Positions 42,701 through 54,239 are shown, counted from the first letter of the stretch. The stretch: 64,000 nucleotides of DNA from Phytophthora quininea (GCA_011947345.1 JAAVTG010000392.1:1-64000), one strand, 5' to 3'. The notes: generated by a model from the letters alone, not told the origin. A program made the numbers and translations.

Positions 42701-43408
42701 ACGATCGCCGACTGCGTGATTGTGAGCCCCATCCGGGGAAGACACCATGATGCAAAATTTGCCAGGACAGACGAGCGACACAGTAGCGTTCAGACGTGCC
42801 GGGCACTCCGTGTTCCGAATAACCTTGTGTCGCCGCTTGCCTTTTCCCCGCGTCTCTCGGTCAAAACCATGTGTACACTGCAAAGTCCTGGCGTACGTCA
42901 CAAACTCAACAGGAATCCAAACAGCGACGCGTCTGGTATAGCGCTTGCGGGAGGCAAGCCGGTCTTCCACCTGCTTATTTCTCGAGTGAACAGACTTGGA
43001 CGTCCTCGTGCGAAAAATCTGGTGCGTCTTCTCTGCGAACACCTCCAAAGCAGCATCGAACTCTTCCCAAGACCGGTACTGACGCTCAAATCCACGTAAA
43101 ATACTATTTTCGTCTCCGGATCTATAGTCAGGGTCGCTCCCCTCCTCTTCTTCATCTACACTGACGTCTGCAACGAGGTTTGCTGGCGAAGAAGCATCAT
43201 CATCATCTTTTCCCGGCTCCCAGTCGCTCTCCGAACCTTCGCGAGATGCTGCACTACCGTTGCCTTCGTCAGAACTGGGAGAACTCGGGATATGGGGGCC
43301 CGTGAGCCTCGTCCGCAGGCACTGCTTCTTCTTCGGCGGCGTCCTGGGGTCGTTAGGCGTACGTGGGCGCTTACCGATACCCCTGGATCCACTTCACTCG
43401 ACGTCCAT
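39108..43408 (-). mobile_element. MULE (Mutator-like) polyprotein gene with SWIM and Ulp1 domains, inactivated
   Basis: Read from 43408 leftward: a Lys/Arg-rich and acidic leader; a FAR1/FLYWCH-like zinc module (AVWIPVEFVTYARTLQCTHG, CPARLNATVSLV, DGAHNHAVG); MULE transposase core (RRLFAAFPEVLMVGTTFGTN, KLFSFLVHDINGKGQYVQH); an LxKW-type helical part; a SWIM zinc finger (CSCMFS..LLPCRHVYYYR) near 41115; a Ser/Glu-rich linker; and a C48 Ulp1-like protease (KWLNDTCITLALF, SHWTAFIYYP, VVFDSSREHYEET, FDGFNCGVLALLF) with His, Asp and Cys present. Introns include 42505-42576 (72 nt, GTGTGT..TTGTAG). The leader ATG at 43408 is followed by TGA at codon 5 (MDVE*SGSRG). The first catalytic Asp of the VDATHGTN-type motif is Gly (VGTTFGTN). 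The element is therefore dead. Confidence 0.85.
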
Positions 43409-43725
43409 CGCAGCTTGGCCCGGCTTGACTGGGGAAGGGGGGCGATTGCGAAGTGGCAGCCAGCCAGCAAGATTTCGAAATTTGGGAATCTCGCATTGTT
43501 TATCGCGGCGCAGCTGCGTGTATTCAGTTTAAGTTCAGACAGTGGTACATGGAGGTACTGTTCGGTGCCTATAGGACCGATCAGTTTACCGAAGTGTTCT
43601 GTACCTGTAGACACTGCGAAATATTTTGAGCACTTCAACTACAAAATAATTTTTGTAAGTGTCGATTGACATTGGTGCAATGACACTACCGTCAAAGGAA
43701 AGAGATGAATAATCGGGACACATTA

Positions 43726-44243
43726 GGGGTAGCAATTAACGAGGATTTTCTTTTGGCAATAATGACTCTTTTTTATGCCAGCGATCAAAACGAACAACTC
43801 TGAAACGTACTAATAATTAGTACAACAAAGATACCTCCCCTCATTCCATCTCACGTAGCCAACCCGTAGCAGGCCTCCCGTGACCCGCCCTACCAAGATC
43901 AGCGCGTAGCAGACCAAGTAGCCCGTGCGAAGCGACCGTTGTGACCCCGACCAGCGCGACAATGATGTTTAATTGAGAAGGGACTGTTAGCCATTCAACC
44001 ATATATTGCTTCTGCTGCAAGGATGTGTGGCCATCATCACCATTTCCTGTAGTGCGATGCCCCACGTTTGAAGGTGTAGTATTTCCCACCACTCGTAAAT
44101 ACACGTCTCGTAAAACTTTCGTAAAAAGAAAAATAGCTGGACTAATAATAACTTCAAAGAATGCGTCTCTGGAGGCTTATTTTTGCTCAGCTTAAATCCT
44201 GTTTTTGTCGAAAAATCCTCATTAATTGCTACATTGAAACCCC
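43726..44243. mobile_element. Short Harbinger-type element (non-autonomous) with TIRs
   Basis: Left end GGGGTAGCAATTAACGAGGATTTTC, right end the complement of GAAAAATCCTCATTAATTGCTACATTGAAACCCC. Inside (43841-44104, minus) is a remnant related to the first exon of the accessory gene of the adjacent larger element (LQQKQYMVEWL versus LQKQFIVEWL). About 518 bases; no transposase. It is flanked by CATTA on the left and TATTA on the right. Confidence 0.75.
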
Positions 44244-44899
44244 TATTAGGGGTTTTTAATGTAGCAATTAGTGAGGATTTTCTTTAGGAAAAAATTAGCC
44301 TCATCGTTTGACTGACTGATACAATAGATGCAACTTTGAAACGGACTAATGATTAGACTCATATCTGCAACGAGCCGGTAGGAGCCAACAATGGCCGTCT
44401 CCTCAGCACTAAGGAGCCCAACGCAGCGACCTCCACTGCTCTTAGAAGACACGCACAGGGCGGCGCGCCACGACGCTAAGTACCAAGACGGACGTGATTT
44501 GAGGCGCAGCACCCACGAAACCTTTCTCCACTCCTTCAAGTGTCCACGACACCAAGAACGGCGCGTGCCCCGCGCCCAGGAACCCAAGACCGCACACTGC
44601 ACCCCCAAGCCCTATCAAAAGCCACCACAGCCACGTGCCTCGTCGTCTAATTCCCCAAACCGGCATAGCAGGCGGCCAAATTCTGACCAGCGTCGAGAGC
44701 GTCGTGTGCACTCCGTCAAGCCGACTCGAACGACTCGTGCCGCGCGTACCGGGCCGATAAGAGCACCGCGCCGGCAAGTTCCCACAAGAAACTGTCCCCC
44801 AGCAAAGCAACGTGCGCTGCGAGGAGCAGCGCGGAGAAGACTGTGTGTCAAACCGTCAAGAATCACAAGGGACGACTAACGTACGATCTAGTAGCTACA

Positions 44900-46115
44900 A
44901 TGCCATCGAGTGACCGGAAGAAAATGTTGACGTGGCTGAATGATCAATTGTTTATGCTGGGGATTTACGAGATGTCTGTGGAGTGGCGTTCGAATGAAGA
45001 TAATTGGGTGATGACACAGGCAAATGATTTCATGAGCTGGATAGCGTACTTATCTCGCGTGCGAACGTTGTCACCACCAACTCCCATTGAGAAAAGTACC
45101 AGCTACTCTGAAATGATCTTTCGACTACCGGACGCCGAGTTTCGCCAGGCTATTCGCGTTGAAAAAGCAGTCTTTGTTGAGCTTGTGACGTTGATCGCAG
45201 GTGACGCGGTGTTTTCCAATGGTAGCAACAACTGGCAGAGACCCATACACCTCCAGCTAGCAGCAATGCTTGAGCGATGGGGAACGTATGCTATCGGGGG
45301 ATCGACCGGAAGAATTGCTAGGGCATATGGTTTTGGCACTGAAACTGTCACTCTGTACGCAAAGCGTGGTGTCTGCTCTGCTACGTTGGTACAACCAATT
45401 TGTGACATGGCCTAGCACACACAAGCGCCGTGTGACGTCGAAATTTTGTGGTCTACGATATGGAATGGAGGGAGCTGTAGGCTTCGTCGACGGCACACAC
45501 TTCGTTTTTGACCAGAAGCCCGGAATTGATGGGGAGGTATATCTCAACCGGAAGAAGCGGTATTCTGTTAATGCGATGATTGCATGCAACGATGACAAGC
45601 GAATTATATACGCGTTGGTAGGATACCCGGGGTCGTGTGCAGACTCCACTGTGTTTTCGAAGTCACAAATTGGTGTGGAACCAGAAGCCTTCTTCAGTGC
45701 AGGAGAGTATCTGGTGGGTGATTCAGGTTACCAACTCACAGGACGCATGCTAGTTCCCTACAAGAAGCCAAAGGCACTTCTTCCCGACAATACTAGCTTT
45801 AATACCGTCGTGGCATCCGCTCGTGTCGTGAACGAGAACTGCATAGGCTTACTCAAGAATAGGTGGGCTTTTCTGAAGTGCATATCCACTCAAAGAAAGG
45901 TGAAAGAAGATTTTCAGTGGGTAAACGAGCAGCGCATGGCGTGTGTGATGCTGTACAACGTTGCGTTAGCATACCATGATGTTGATCCATTTGAAGCCGC
46001 GGTACTAGATGACGAAAATGACGAAGAAGACGGTGGATTCCTGCAGACTACGACAACACATCAAGGTGAAGCACTACGAGAACGAACGAAAGCGATGATA
46101 TTAAGTGATTTATGA
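44900..46115 (+). CDS. Harbinger DDE_4 transposase, one frame break
   Basis: The ATG at 44900 begins MPSSDRKKMLTWLNDQLF. The N-terminal helical region (FRQAIRVEKAVFVELVTLIAG) leads to an HTH-like segment (QLAAMLERWGTYAIGGSTGRIARAYG). The catalytic core has GAVGFVDGTHFVFDQKPG (first Asp), LVGYPGSCADSTVFSKS (second Asp) and NENCIGLLKNRWAFLKCI (Glu), with RMACVMLYNVALAYHD near the end. The only break is near 45365 (LYAKR..VVSALLRWYNQF), where two bases appear to be missing. All three catalytic residues are present, so this copy could be active in the organism if the break is a sequence error. Confidence 0.85.
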
Positions 46116-46198
46116 GTCCACCCAACGTAATGCAACAGCGCTGCAACGGCACAACCTTCTCTACTAGCGCGAGAGCTTCATCTTCACCTTGACCACGC

Positions 46199-47279
46199 TC
46201 AAACAACCTCAAAACATATCTTTGCGTAGCGCAGACTGTTTTTCCTTGAACAGCAGTTCACGTTCGGTTTTTCTGTCTTCCCGTTCTTGTTGCTGTAACT
46301 CTTGCTCAGCCTTCCTCTTAGATCTGGCTTCTGCCAGCTCATCGCGGCGCCATTGCGACTCAGCATGAAGGCGTTTTTCGCTAAACTCACGAAACATCGA
46401 GTCAAAATCACGCTTCTTGGCCTGGTTGGGTTTGTCAGAACCGACATCGCAAGCGGTACGAGAAGTTCTTCCTGCGTGTGTAGCTGGTGGAGTTGCCGAA
46501 GAGGCGCTCGCAGATAGCGCCGGCACTGATAATGTTGTTGGCGCAGCATGAGACTCACCCGAGACAAAAGTTTACTGGACACACGTGACCGCATTTCTTG
46601 CGTGCTTGCCATCTCAGCCACGTCGTTAGAGCTTGATGTGATGAGAACACAAGTGCTTGCAATTTGTGTCGGAGTCGTCGTCACAGTGTCTTGAGCTAAA
46701 TTAAAGCTCAGTGGCGTTCCAAAATCGTGTGACAGCGGCGTAAAATCTTCACTTTCGTGCGAGTCTTGATCTAAGGGTCCGGCAACGACAGATCTCCTAC
46801 CGGAAATGACCGAGCTATCTAAGGTCGAGTGAGGGTTCACATTTTGTCGTGTTCCAAAGAGTGCTTCCAACCGGTAGAAAATGGGCATGCTGCCTCAATA
46901 GCCTGCTCCAGCGTTTTGCCTTCGTCAATCTCTTGCTGAGTCAAATCGAAGCCCGTCTGAGAGTCAACACGAGCCTCGGTTTTCTTGTAGACTTTAAAGT
47001 ACGATGTCCATCGGCTTTGGCAGGTACGCGCATCCCATCGCGTTGTATACTTTACTGGCATGCTTAGACCTTGCTCAGAGAAGGCGGAAATACGAAACAA
47101 AAAAGCGCAGTCAGCCATCAGTCCAAACCCCGCAATTTTCGTCTGCGCCCCGTCAAAAGATTTTGAGCCTTCCTCGGTAGATTTATGCTAAACTGAGAGA
47201 GTACTTCTAGCCATTCTACTATAAACTGCTTTTGCAGCTGTGTGGTATGTCCACCAGTAGCAGCCGGAGCGCGAGGCAT
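46199..47279 (-). CDS. Accessory DNA-binding protein of the larger Harbinger element, frame-broken
   Basis: It starts MPRAPAATGGHTTQLQKQFIVEWL at 47279, followed by a trihelix-like stretch (TTRWDARTCQSRWTSYFKVYKK, QQEIDEGKTLEQAIEAACPF). It continues through a Ser/Thr-rich linker (ASTCVLITSSSNDVAEMAST) to a coiled basic C-terminus (AKKRDFDSMFREFSEKRLHAESQWRRDELAEA). At least three frame changes separate these parts. It is convergent with the transposase, as in the 36-38 kb element. Confidence 0.6.
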
Positions 47280-47472
47280 TTTCTTAAGTGTGCTCCTTCC
47301 CTCCACACACCCGTCTCGTAAATAACTCGTAAATACGAGTCGTCAAAACTAAAAAAATAGACGACAAAATATTCTTCAAAAGATGCGTGCCTCGAGGCTT
47401 ATTTCTTGCCAGCGCAAATCCTAGTTTTTCCCAAAGAAAATCGTCACTAATTGCTACATTGAACCCCTATTA

Positions 47473-48560
47473 TACTCACCTTGAAAATCCTTTGGACGCA
47501 TATTCTTGTTCGGTTTGCAGTCTGTATGAACGTATTCCAGTTTTACGGATTAGAGCCGAAGCTCGATATCTTCACCGTTGCATAAATTGTTGGAGGCCCC
47601 TTCGTCCCCAAAGCTGCTGCTGGTCTGGCAACAATGTCGTCAATAATTCATCTTCAACCTTTGCAACGAAAAGCTTCTCTAACTTCGGCTTGACCGTCTG
47701 CAGTAAGCTTGGCGTAGCAGTGCGGAGTGTGGCTATCAAGCAGTCGCCCAATAGTTTCAGGAAGCATCAGGCACAGTCCGATCTCATCTCCGACATGGCT
47801 GGCTTGGTAAAGCTGATGCGTAAACACAGGTGTGCGATCCTCGGATAATTTCAGAAAATGGCTGCGAATCGCTACCGACATGGTTCGGTCTTGTCGAAGG
47901 AGATCAGCGTGATCCCTACATGATCAACAAGCAGTCTACCACTTTGCTGATGGTGTGTGTGTGTGTGTGCAGAGGTTAAGATCACAATGCTCTCTATGCT
48001 TGCAGGTCCTATCCCGACGGATGCTTTTTGAACGCGCTCGTTTTCTCCTTGCGACAAACAAAAGTTAATGCGCCTGATTTCCATACGGAGTCACAACTTC
48101 CGAGCCGTGATCTTCAACTCTGACAAGTTTGTTGTGAGCGCAACAAATGCCCATAAGGATTTTCAGTCACAAACGCTCAGGTGAAGCGCTACAGAACTGC
48201 GCTAATAGGCGACTTGGTGTCTGGGAAGAATATTACGGACACACCGCATCTTTGTATGTCACTTCGTCAAGTTGACGTCCGCAAATATCATCAGCTGGTC
48301 TTCACCCACCCAGTCTGGAAAGCAGCTGAAATCAGTTGTTATTCATTTCTTTTTCTGTAAACTAACTTCTCATATGCAACCTAGATCGACGATATCCGCC
48401 ATGCATGCATATGCGATTGCAGGGTGCAGCGAGAAAGTGTGGTGAAGCACTTTCCCAGAATTTCCGGATCAGCGAATGGGAGGCCGGGGTGAAGGTATCC
48501 ATACTAGATCCAAGATATCCATATTGGATCCAAGTGATCCCTTCTGGATACATGTAAAGT
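47473..48560. other. Unassigned repeat-flank region
   Basis: No gene is supported. It contains a GT microsatellite (47952-47969) and two tandem copies of a 20-base unit (TATCCATAYTRGATCCAAGR, 48496-48535) just before the retroelement. Confidence 0.5.
47952..47969. repeat. GT microsatellite
   Basis: An alternating GT run of about 18 bases. Confidence 0.9.
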
Positions 48561-48639
48561 TCGAGTGATCCGGGGTCTCCAGGCCCAGACCACTATGTGG
48601 GACCCCCAACAGTGGATATGGTGTTTCCTGCCTGCAGAA

Positions 48640-50774
48640 AATTTGGTTTCCGCGGCGGAGCGCCCATCCCAGGATCATCAGGCCACGGGAACGAGCCAGC
48701 TCAGCCAGCCAACAGTTCAGGACCTGCTGGACGGCAAGAGGTCAGTTTTTGAGCGACTACGAATAGCTCAAGCGTTTCTTCTTACCTCGCTGCGCTCAGC
48801 TTCGATATATCGACCGCCTCGTCTGCCCGTTCCGGCGTCTCACTTGCCTCGTCCGAGAGAGACGCCAGCGGTCCGCCTCCGGCCAGGACCACCGCCTCGT
48901 CTGAGGAAGAACCGTCAACCGCTGACTCACCGCCTGCCGCGTCGGCGCCAGCGCCCAGCACTTCGGCGGACCTGCCGCCCGAAGTAATCGTCGTCGAGGA
49001 CGCTGAACCGGCGAACGCCGTGGCTAGACCTTCTCCCGGCCGCTCGAGCGCTCGGATTCGAGCGAAACAAACCGCTCGTGCCCTCCGTTCGTCCAACCGC
49101 TAGGTCAAGCGGGTCGGGCCCACCAGCTCGCCCAAGCCCCTAAGCGCCGGGCTGCTGTCTCGGCGAGTGCCGCCACCGCCGGGCCCGCGCAAGCCCAATC
49201 ACCTGCGCAGTCCGCTCCGGCCCAGTGCCATGTGCAGTCTGCCCCGAGTCCGACGTCGCTGCAAGCGACTGAGACCACTCGGCCAGCGCCGTCACCGGAA
49301 AGTGCGACCCGAGGCACGCGCGAGTTGACGTCCACGGTCACGTCCGCCGACCCGCTCGCGGCTACTGCTGCCCCGCGTGGCACAGAAGCCCCTCTGGTGA
49401 TTCCGACGCCTGCCGCTCTACGCCCATCGTCGCCGCAGGATCCCGCTGCCGCGAAGCCCCTGGCCGAGCGCGCGGCTCAGCCTGTGGTGGACGCGCGTGC
49501 ACCAGCGTCGAGCAGCGAGACAGGCGAGTCTCTGCGGTCGGCTGCTGGAGACCAAAGCGTCCTTGACCCGGTTGCGCTGCTGCCCACGCCGCAACCGGTG
49601 GACACGGCCACCCGATTGCAGCACAATGCGGGGTTCAACCTCGATGACTTTGTCAGCTCGGGTTGGAAGCCGGACGCTGTGCCTGTGGCCACCGCCACGC
49701 CCTCCCATTCGCTTGAGGCGAAGTTGGATCAGCTGTTCGCCCTGGTGTCCCAGCTCCAGCAAGGACAGCAGTCGCGCGCACCACCCCATTCAAGTGCCAA
49801 TGTCGCCGACGTGGCCCAAACGATGGCACCTGCCGCCCCCGTCTTTCCTGGTGGTCAGCTGCTCCAACCAGGCGCGTCGTGGACTCTTCCGCCGCTCGGC
49901 AATGCACTGGACCTACCTCCCGCGGAACTGCGGGGGCTTCGCTGCTCTAGCTTCCAACTGCCAAGGACGCGGGTAAAGGCGAGTTTTACTCGCCGTTAGC
50001 CCATCAGCTCGCGGCTCATCGGATGTTTCGCAAGCTCAACACGGAACATGGTGCGTGGATTTCTCCGACGTCCTTCGTGTTGCATTTACGTGAGTTGGAA
50101 TGCATTCGATTCGAGACGACGCCAGCCGTGTTAATGGCCCTGTATAGCGGCCGCCTCGGCTCGCGTGGATTAACGGTTTTGCATTTCCGCCCACAGTCCG
50201 AACTCGATCATCTCGAGCGCGGGTCTACAAACGCAAATTTCGCAGCCGCTTTTGACTCGTCAGCCGTGCTGCCGGCCACCGAGGTGGCGTGCTCATCGTA
50301 CGAAGATTTACTAGCTGCCATTGGCGGGTTCATTGCTGTGGGGATTCGCTGTGGTACGACCACATCCGACGCTAGCTGTCGCGGGTGAAGCGGTTCGTGC
50401 TCGCCAATATGGAGCGAGACGCCAACACGCCCGACCGCGTGCGCCTGACTTTACTGTTCGTCAACCAGTACATCGGTCGCGCTCTCGCGCAACTCTTCGT
50501 CGGTTCGCCACACTGGTGGGGCGGGTATTGCGAGGCTGTGCGAGCCGTCGACTACCATCACGCCGATTGGCAGGGCGGCCCTCAACAATCTCGCCCTCCG
50601 CCTGGCGGCGGCGTCTCCAGCGGCACCGGCGGCGCCTACGAGAGCGGGATCCCATTCCCGCCGGTTCGATGGGCCGCGTCAGGGACCAGCCACCCGGACA
50701 CCGATCATGCCCGACGCAATCAGGCGCCTGATCCCCGGGACCGCGATGGCCGCGAGCCATGCCTCCGCTTTTAG
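48640..50774 (+). pseudogene. DIRS gag-like region
   Basis: A Pro/Ala/Ser-rich stretch (TASSEEEPSTADSPPAASAP; RIRAKQTARALRSSNR) precedes a more ordered part: NAGFNLDDFVSSGWKPDAV, KLDQLFALVSQLQQGQQ, then RMFRKLNTEHGAWISP and YEDLLAAIGGFIAVG. A conserved-looking block with paired aromatics (VKRFVLANMERDANTP, QLFVGSPHWWGGYCEAVR) follows. Four or more frame changes and stops occur, so the capsid-like ORF is broken. Some frame changes may be sequencing errors. Confidence 0.55.
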
Positions 50775-51443
50775 CGGGCGGAATATGGTACAGTGGTGGT
50801 CCGGAGCGCTGCGCTCACCGCGATCGCACCCACCGCTGGCACGGGCGTCTCCCACGGGATCTCCATGAGTTCATCGACCGTCACTACCGTTCTGAGCGCC
50901 GTCTGCCCGGCCGCCGCGGCCGGGACTGATGTGGCCGAGGCGCTGCCGGCTCGTCGGCACTTCGGACTACAAGTACAGCAGTAATCAGTTCAATCGACCT
51001 TTGCTACGTTAACGAACCCATCTCCTCACTTCAACAAGCGCCGCCGTCACCGCGGCCCAGTTCCGGTCAGACAGGCGATACCGCTGGAACATCTATGGCC
51101 AAGGCACCCCACGGTCCTGGCGCTCAAATCATACCGCCCCACAGCGTTCGTCATTCCGCTGAGCCGCCCCATGACGCTCCCATTTTGGACGGCGTGCCTC
51201 CGATGGGGTCACACGCACCCCGTGTAACCGACAACTTCAGCCCGATGGCACGAATACGTATCGGCAGTTGGCTTCGCCACAAGTACCGCAGCCAATCCGA
51301 TCGCGAATTCCTCGTGCCGCAGCGATAGACGAGTCAATCTCCTGTCGCTGCCGGCCCCAGCAACACGTCGCGGTACGCCGCATCATCCCCAGCGCAGCGG
51401 GACAAACAGGGTTCACCTGAAACGCGGCGTCGCGCGCCGGTTT

Positions 51444-52180
51444 ATGGGGGCTATTCGCCGACAACACATCGATGCCACCCTTCGACAAGTGGGGTTACAT
51501 TTACCGAGCCCAACACCGGCATTAAATTTCGGGCGTCCATCGCTTAACAAGGCATTCCAACACGTGTTGTCGGAGTTCATTCGACGCACCCGTATACAGC
51601 TTCCCCAATTTGTCGAGCTCATGAGAGGGCAGACTGCCGACGACTACCGGCCGAACAAAAGCATGCTGCCGGATGTACTTCAGTCTACGTGCGCGAGTTT
51701 CCGTCACCTCGATGCGCTGCTGGACATCGCGCGTTCCGGCGTGAGGGCCCCTATTGTTCGTGCTCTGCCTCCTCAGCACTTGTACCCGGCCAATCACAAG
51801 TCAGCGGTCTATCGCTACCCGGTTCTTGTCAAAAACATCCATAAAGATCAAGACCAAGGACGCTGCCTCGTACTTGACCTCGACATATTGGATATCTGGC
51901 CAGAGGTCGGGATCAGCCCGTTCGGTGTCGTCGACAAAGGCAACGCAGATCCGCAGGTCGACGACCGCTCCATACACGACCTATGATTTCCGGACGGCTC
52001 GTCAATCAACGAGGCAACCGCCACCGAGAGATTGTGCTAACTGCTATTGGAGCCATGCGACGCGATTGCTCGCGAGATCCTAAGCCAGCAGGAACACAAC
52101 CCAGGCGTTGAAATCCTGTTGCAAGCGGGCGATGTCGTGTCAGCCTTTCGCAACGTGTGTATTCACAGCGAACCCCATGT
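51444..52180 (+). pseudogene. DIRS reverse transcriptase, truncated
   Basis: FVELMRGQTADDYRPNKSML and GVRAPIVRALPPQ lead to the RT fingers (ISPFGVVDKGNADPQVDDRSIHDLS). A frame change follows near 51985. The last RT sequence is NPGVEILLQAGDVVSAFRNV at about 52140. The motif-C YxDD and downstream thumb are absent, so reverse transcription is not possible from this copy. Confidence 0.7.
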
Positions 52181-52194
52181 CATACTTCTGCGAT

Positions 52195-52770
52195 CTTCCT
52201 TCGCCTGCAGTGATTATCGAAATGGACGCCTCAGGCGATGGTCTGTGCGCCCTTGAGGCAACCGAACGACAGGTTCGACGCTACCGATTTTCTCCGGAGG
52301 AGCGACAACTGATACAATTGACTACAACGGCGCCTCTCACGGGTTTCGACATCGACTTCTGCGAGCTCTTGTCGTGCGCATTTGCGGTCCAAGCCTGGGG
52401 CAATCACTGGGCGTCGCGCCGGGCAGGAGCTCCGACGGAACCAGTTCACGTTCAATTTCGCATTGACAACACGTCGGCGGTCGCCTGGCAGAACAAGATG
52501 GGCTCCCGTAATAAACAAGATCAGACGATCGTTCGTCTGCTCAGTCACTGGGAACTAGGTCATGGACTGCGATTCTCCTTGCGTCACGTCGCTGGTGTCG
52601 ACAATCGGATTGCGGATGCAGGCTTACGCTCATTTCGTAACTCATCCGCGGCTCGCCACTTTCGACCACTAACCAATGGCTGGTCGCAGGAAACACCGGT
52701 ATCGGACGTTGCCTACTTGGAGAAGATCTGGCGTTCCATCTCAGAGCTCACTTTGTCGCGGATTCCACCT
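52195..52770 (+). CDS. DIRS RNase H domain
   Basis: VIIEMDASGDGLCAL carries the first Asp, FCELLSCAFAVQAWG the Glu helix, and VQFRIDNTSAVAWQNKMG the second Asp. SLRHVAGVDNRIADAG gives the final Asp region. The domain appears complete and in one frame. It is joined to the tyrosine recombinase by a frame change near 52770. Confidence 0.72.
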
Positions 52771-53737
52771 ACGTCATTACAAGCGTGCCCTAAAGATGTG
52801 GGTCTCATGGACAACCAGCCACGGCATTCAGCCTGCTCTCATCAACTACACCCTCGAGCTGCGGCTTCACTTTGTCACGGCATTCATTAGCCAAGGGTTC
52901 CAAGTCGGATACAGTTCAAGCAGGCGCGTTGGCAGCTCGACGATTGCATCGATGCTGCATGGAATTTCTCACTTCCTTCAAACTGCAGCGCTCCAATTCC
53001 CAAGCAACCATCCACACATTTGCATGGTCCTCAAATGTATCTCTCGTCTCGACGGGCCAGTCAGCCGGAAGGCACCGGTCTCGCTCCAGCTGCTCGAATC
53101 ATGCTATCACCTCCTCGATCTATCGACACCTTTCGGCCAAGCTCTCCGAGGGGGGCATGGATTTCTTTTCCTCCTGCGCCGGTCCGAGATTGCTGCTAAA
53201 GGCTCCAAGTTCGCGTGGTTCGCGCTCAAGGCATCAGGCATTGTCGTGCTGGACGCTACTAGTTCGATTACGAGGAGCGCGCGTCTCGCAACCACGGTTC
53301 ACATCCGCCTGGCTGGTTCGAAGACTAATCAACAAGGTACACCGACTCAACGCCTACTAAACCGCCCGGGCCACCCGTTCCTGTGCCCGGTATTTGGCGC
53401 CTTATGCATGTTGAAGGCGAGACCCAACCTACTTGTCGAGATACCAGCAGCTGTATTTGTCAACGAGAAAGGAAAACCGGGGTGCATCACCGGAGAAGCT
53501 ATCACCGCAATGATCCGGCGCACGGCAGTGGCCCATGGTATCAAACCCGACGATTACAGCACCCACTCTCTGCGATCAGGAGGAGCAACACACACGTACA
53601 GAGCTGGAGTCAATGCACTGACCATCCGGTTTCAGGGCCGCTGGGCATCCGACACGTTCAAGCAGTACACAAGATTATGCAGACAGTCCGTGAATTGCCT
53701 CACGGCAAGGACCGTATACGGACAAAAGCAAGTTTAA
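52676..53737 (+). CDS. DIRS tyrosine recombinase
   Basis: A YR-superfamily integrase: the N-terminal SAM-like helices (HYKRALKMWVSWTTSHG) are followed by the catalytic domain. Arg I lies in FLFLLRRSEIAAKGS, the HxxR motif in YSTHSLRSGGATHTY, and the nucleophilic Tyr in GRWASDTFKQYTRLC. These enzymes insert the circular DNA of DIRS elements without target duplication. The ORF is open from about 52780 to the stop at 53735-53737 and all catalytic residues are present. Confidence 0.82.
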   Translation: MAGRRKHRYRTLPTWRRSGVPSQSSLCRGFHLRHYKRALKMWVSWTTSHGIQPALINYTLELRLHFVTAFISQGFQVGYSSSRRVGSSTIASMLHGISHFLQTAALQFPSNHPHICMVLKCISRLDGPVSRKAPVSLQLLESCYHLLDLSTPFGQALRGGHGFLFLLRRSEIAAKGSKFAWFALKASGIVVLDATSSITRSARLATTVHIRLAGSKTNQQGTPTQRLLNRPGHPFLCPVFGALCMLKARPNLLVEIPAAVFVNEKGKPGCITGEAITAMIRRTAVAHGIKPDDYSTHSLRSGGATHTYRAGVNALTIRFQGRWASDTFKQYTRLCRQSVNCLTARTVYGQKQV

Positions 53738-53743
53738 AATCAT

Positions 53744-53831
53744 CAGTAAGGGCTTGCAGTGCGAACTCAAAACTTGGGGCTTTCAACTCGATACAAGATC
53801 GAAGTTGAAGTTCGTACTGTAAGCCATACTG
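53744..53831. repeat. Imperfect inverted repeat after the recombinase
   Basis: CAGTAAGGGCTTGCAGTGCG.. (53744-53775) pairs with AAGTTGAAGTTCGTACTGTA.. (53802-53831) with a few mismatches. It fits the complex terminal repeats of DIRS elements, but a 5' partner was not found. Confidence 0.45.
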
Positions 53832-54239
53832 AATAGAAGTGTGTATTTGTCCCCAAAAGTGGAGCTACGAGGAAATGGCACAATATGAGCCCAAGGAGCA
53901 CGGAAATGCAGTTCGGTGACATAGATTTGGCAGTACACCTATCGAAGGATCTTAACGCCCACCCGCCCATCCACCCCATCCTTGACATCGATCTCTACCA
54001 AACCTAAAGCTACGATTGCTGTACATAAAAGTTGGCTCTTTTTATCGGTTGATTGGGATTCAGTTCGAATTTCACTCTGTGCTATGTGGTGTCGTTTCCA
54101 AGGTTGCTGTGTGCCCGACCACAGCTGACTCTGCAGTATTTGCGGTGGCCACGTCTGCTGCAACGAAGACCTACGCCTTCTAGGCGTAGATGTTCCAGCA
54201 CATTTGTGATTCTGTTCACTTGAATGCTTTTAGGAGTAC

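Larger units (their letters stand above)
44249..47467. mobile_element. Larger Harbinger-type element with TIRs, transposase and accessory gene
   Basis: The TIRs are about 45 bases: left GGGGTTTTTAATGTAGCAAT then TAGTGAGGATTTTCTTT; right (complement) GGGGTTCAATGTAGCAATTA then GTGACGATTTTCTTT. Flanks are TATTA on both sides (44244-44248 and 47468-47472). Its left end abuts the right end of the short element, giving CCCCTATTAGGGG. It carries a transposase on plus and an accessory DNA-binding gene on minus. Confidence 0.85.
48600..53833 (+). mobile_element. DIRS-type tyrosine-recombinase retroelement, RT palm deleted
   Basis: The order is gag-like low-complexity region, RT, RNase H, tyrosine recombinase, as in DIRS elements. 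The RT keeps an N-terminal block (GISPFGVVDKGNADP, DRSIHDL, then AGDVVSAFRNVCIHS) but jumps near 52180 to FCDLPSPAVIIEMDASGDGLCAL, the start of RNase H; the palm with YxDD is missing. An imperfect inverted repeat (53744-53775 with 53802-53831) follows the recombinase and may be a terminal repeat. Outer boundaries are approximate. Confidence 0.78.
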
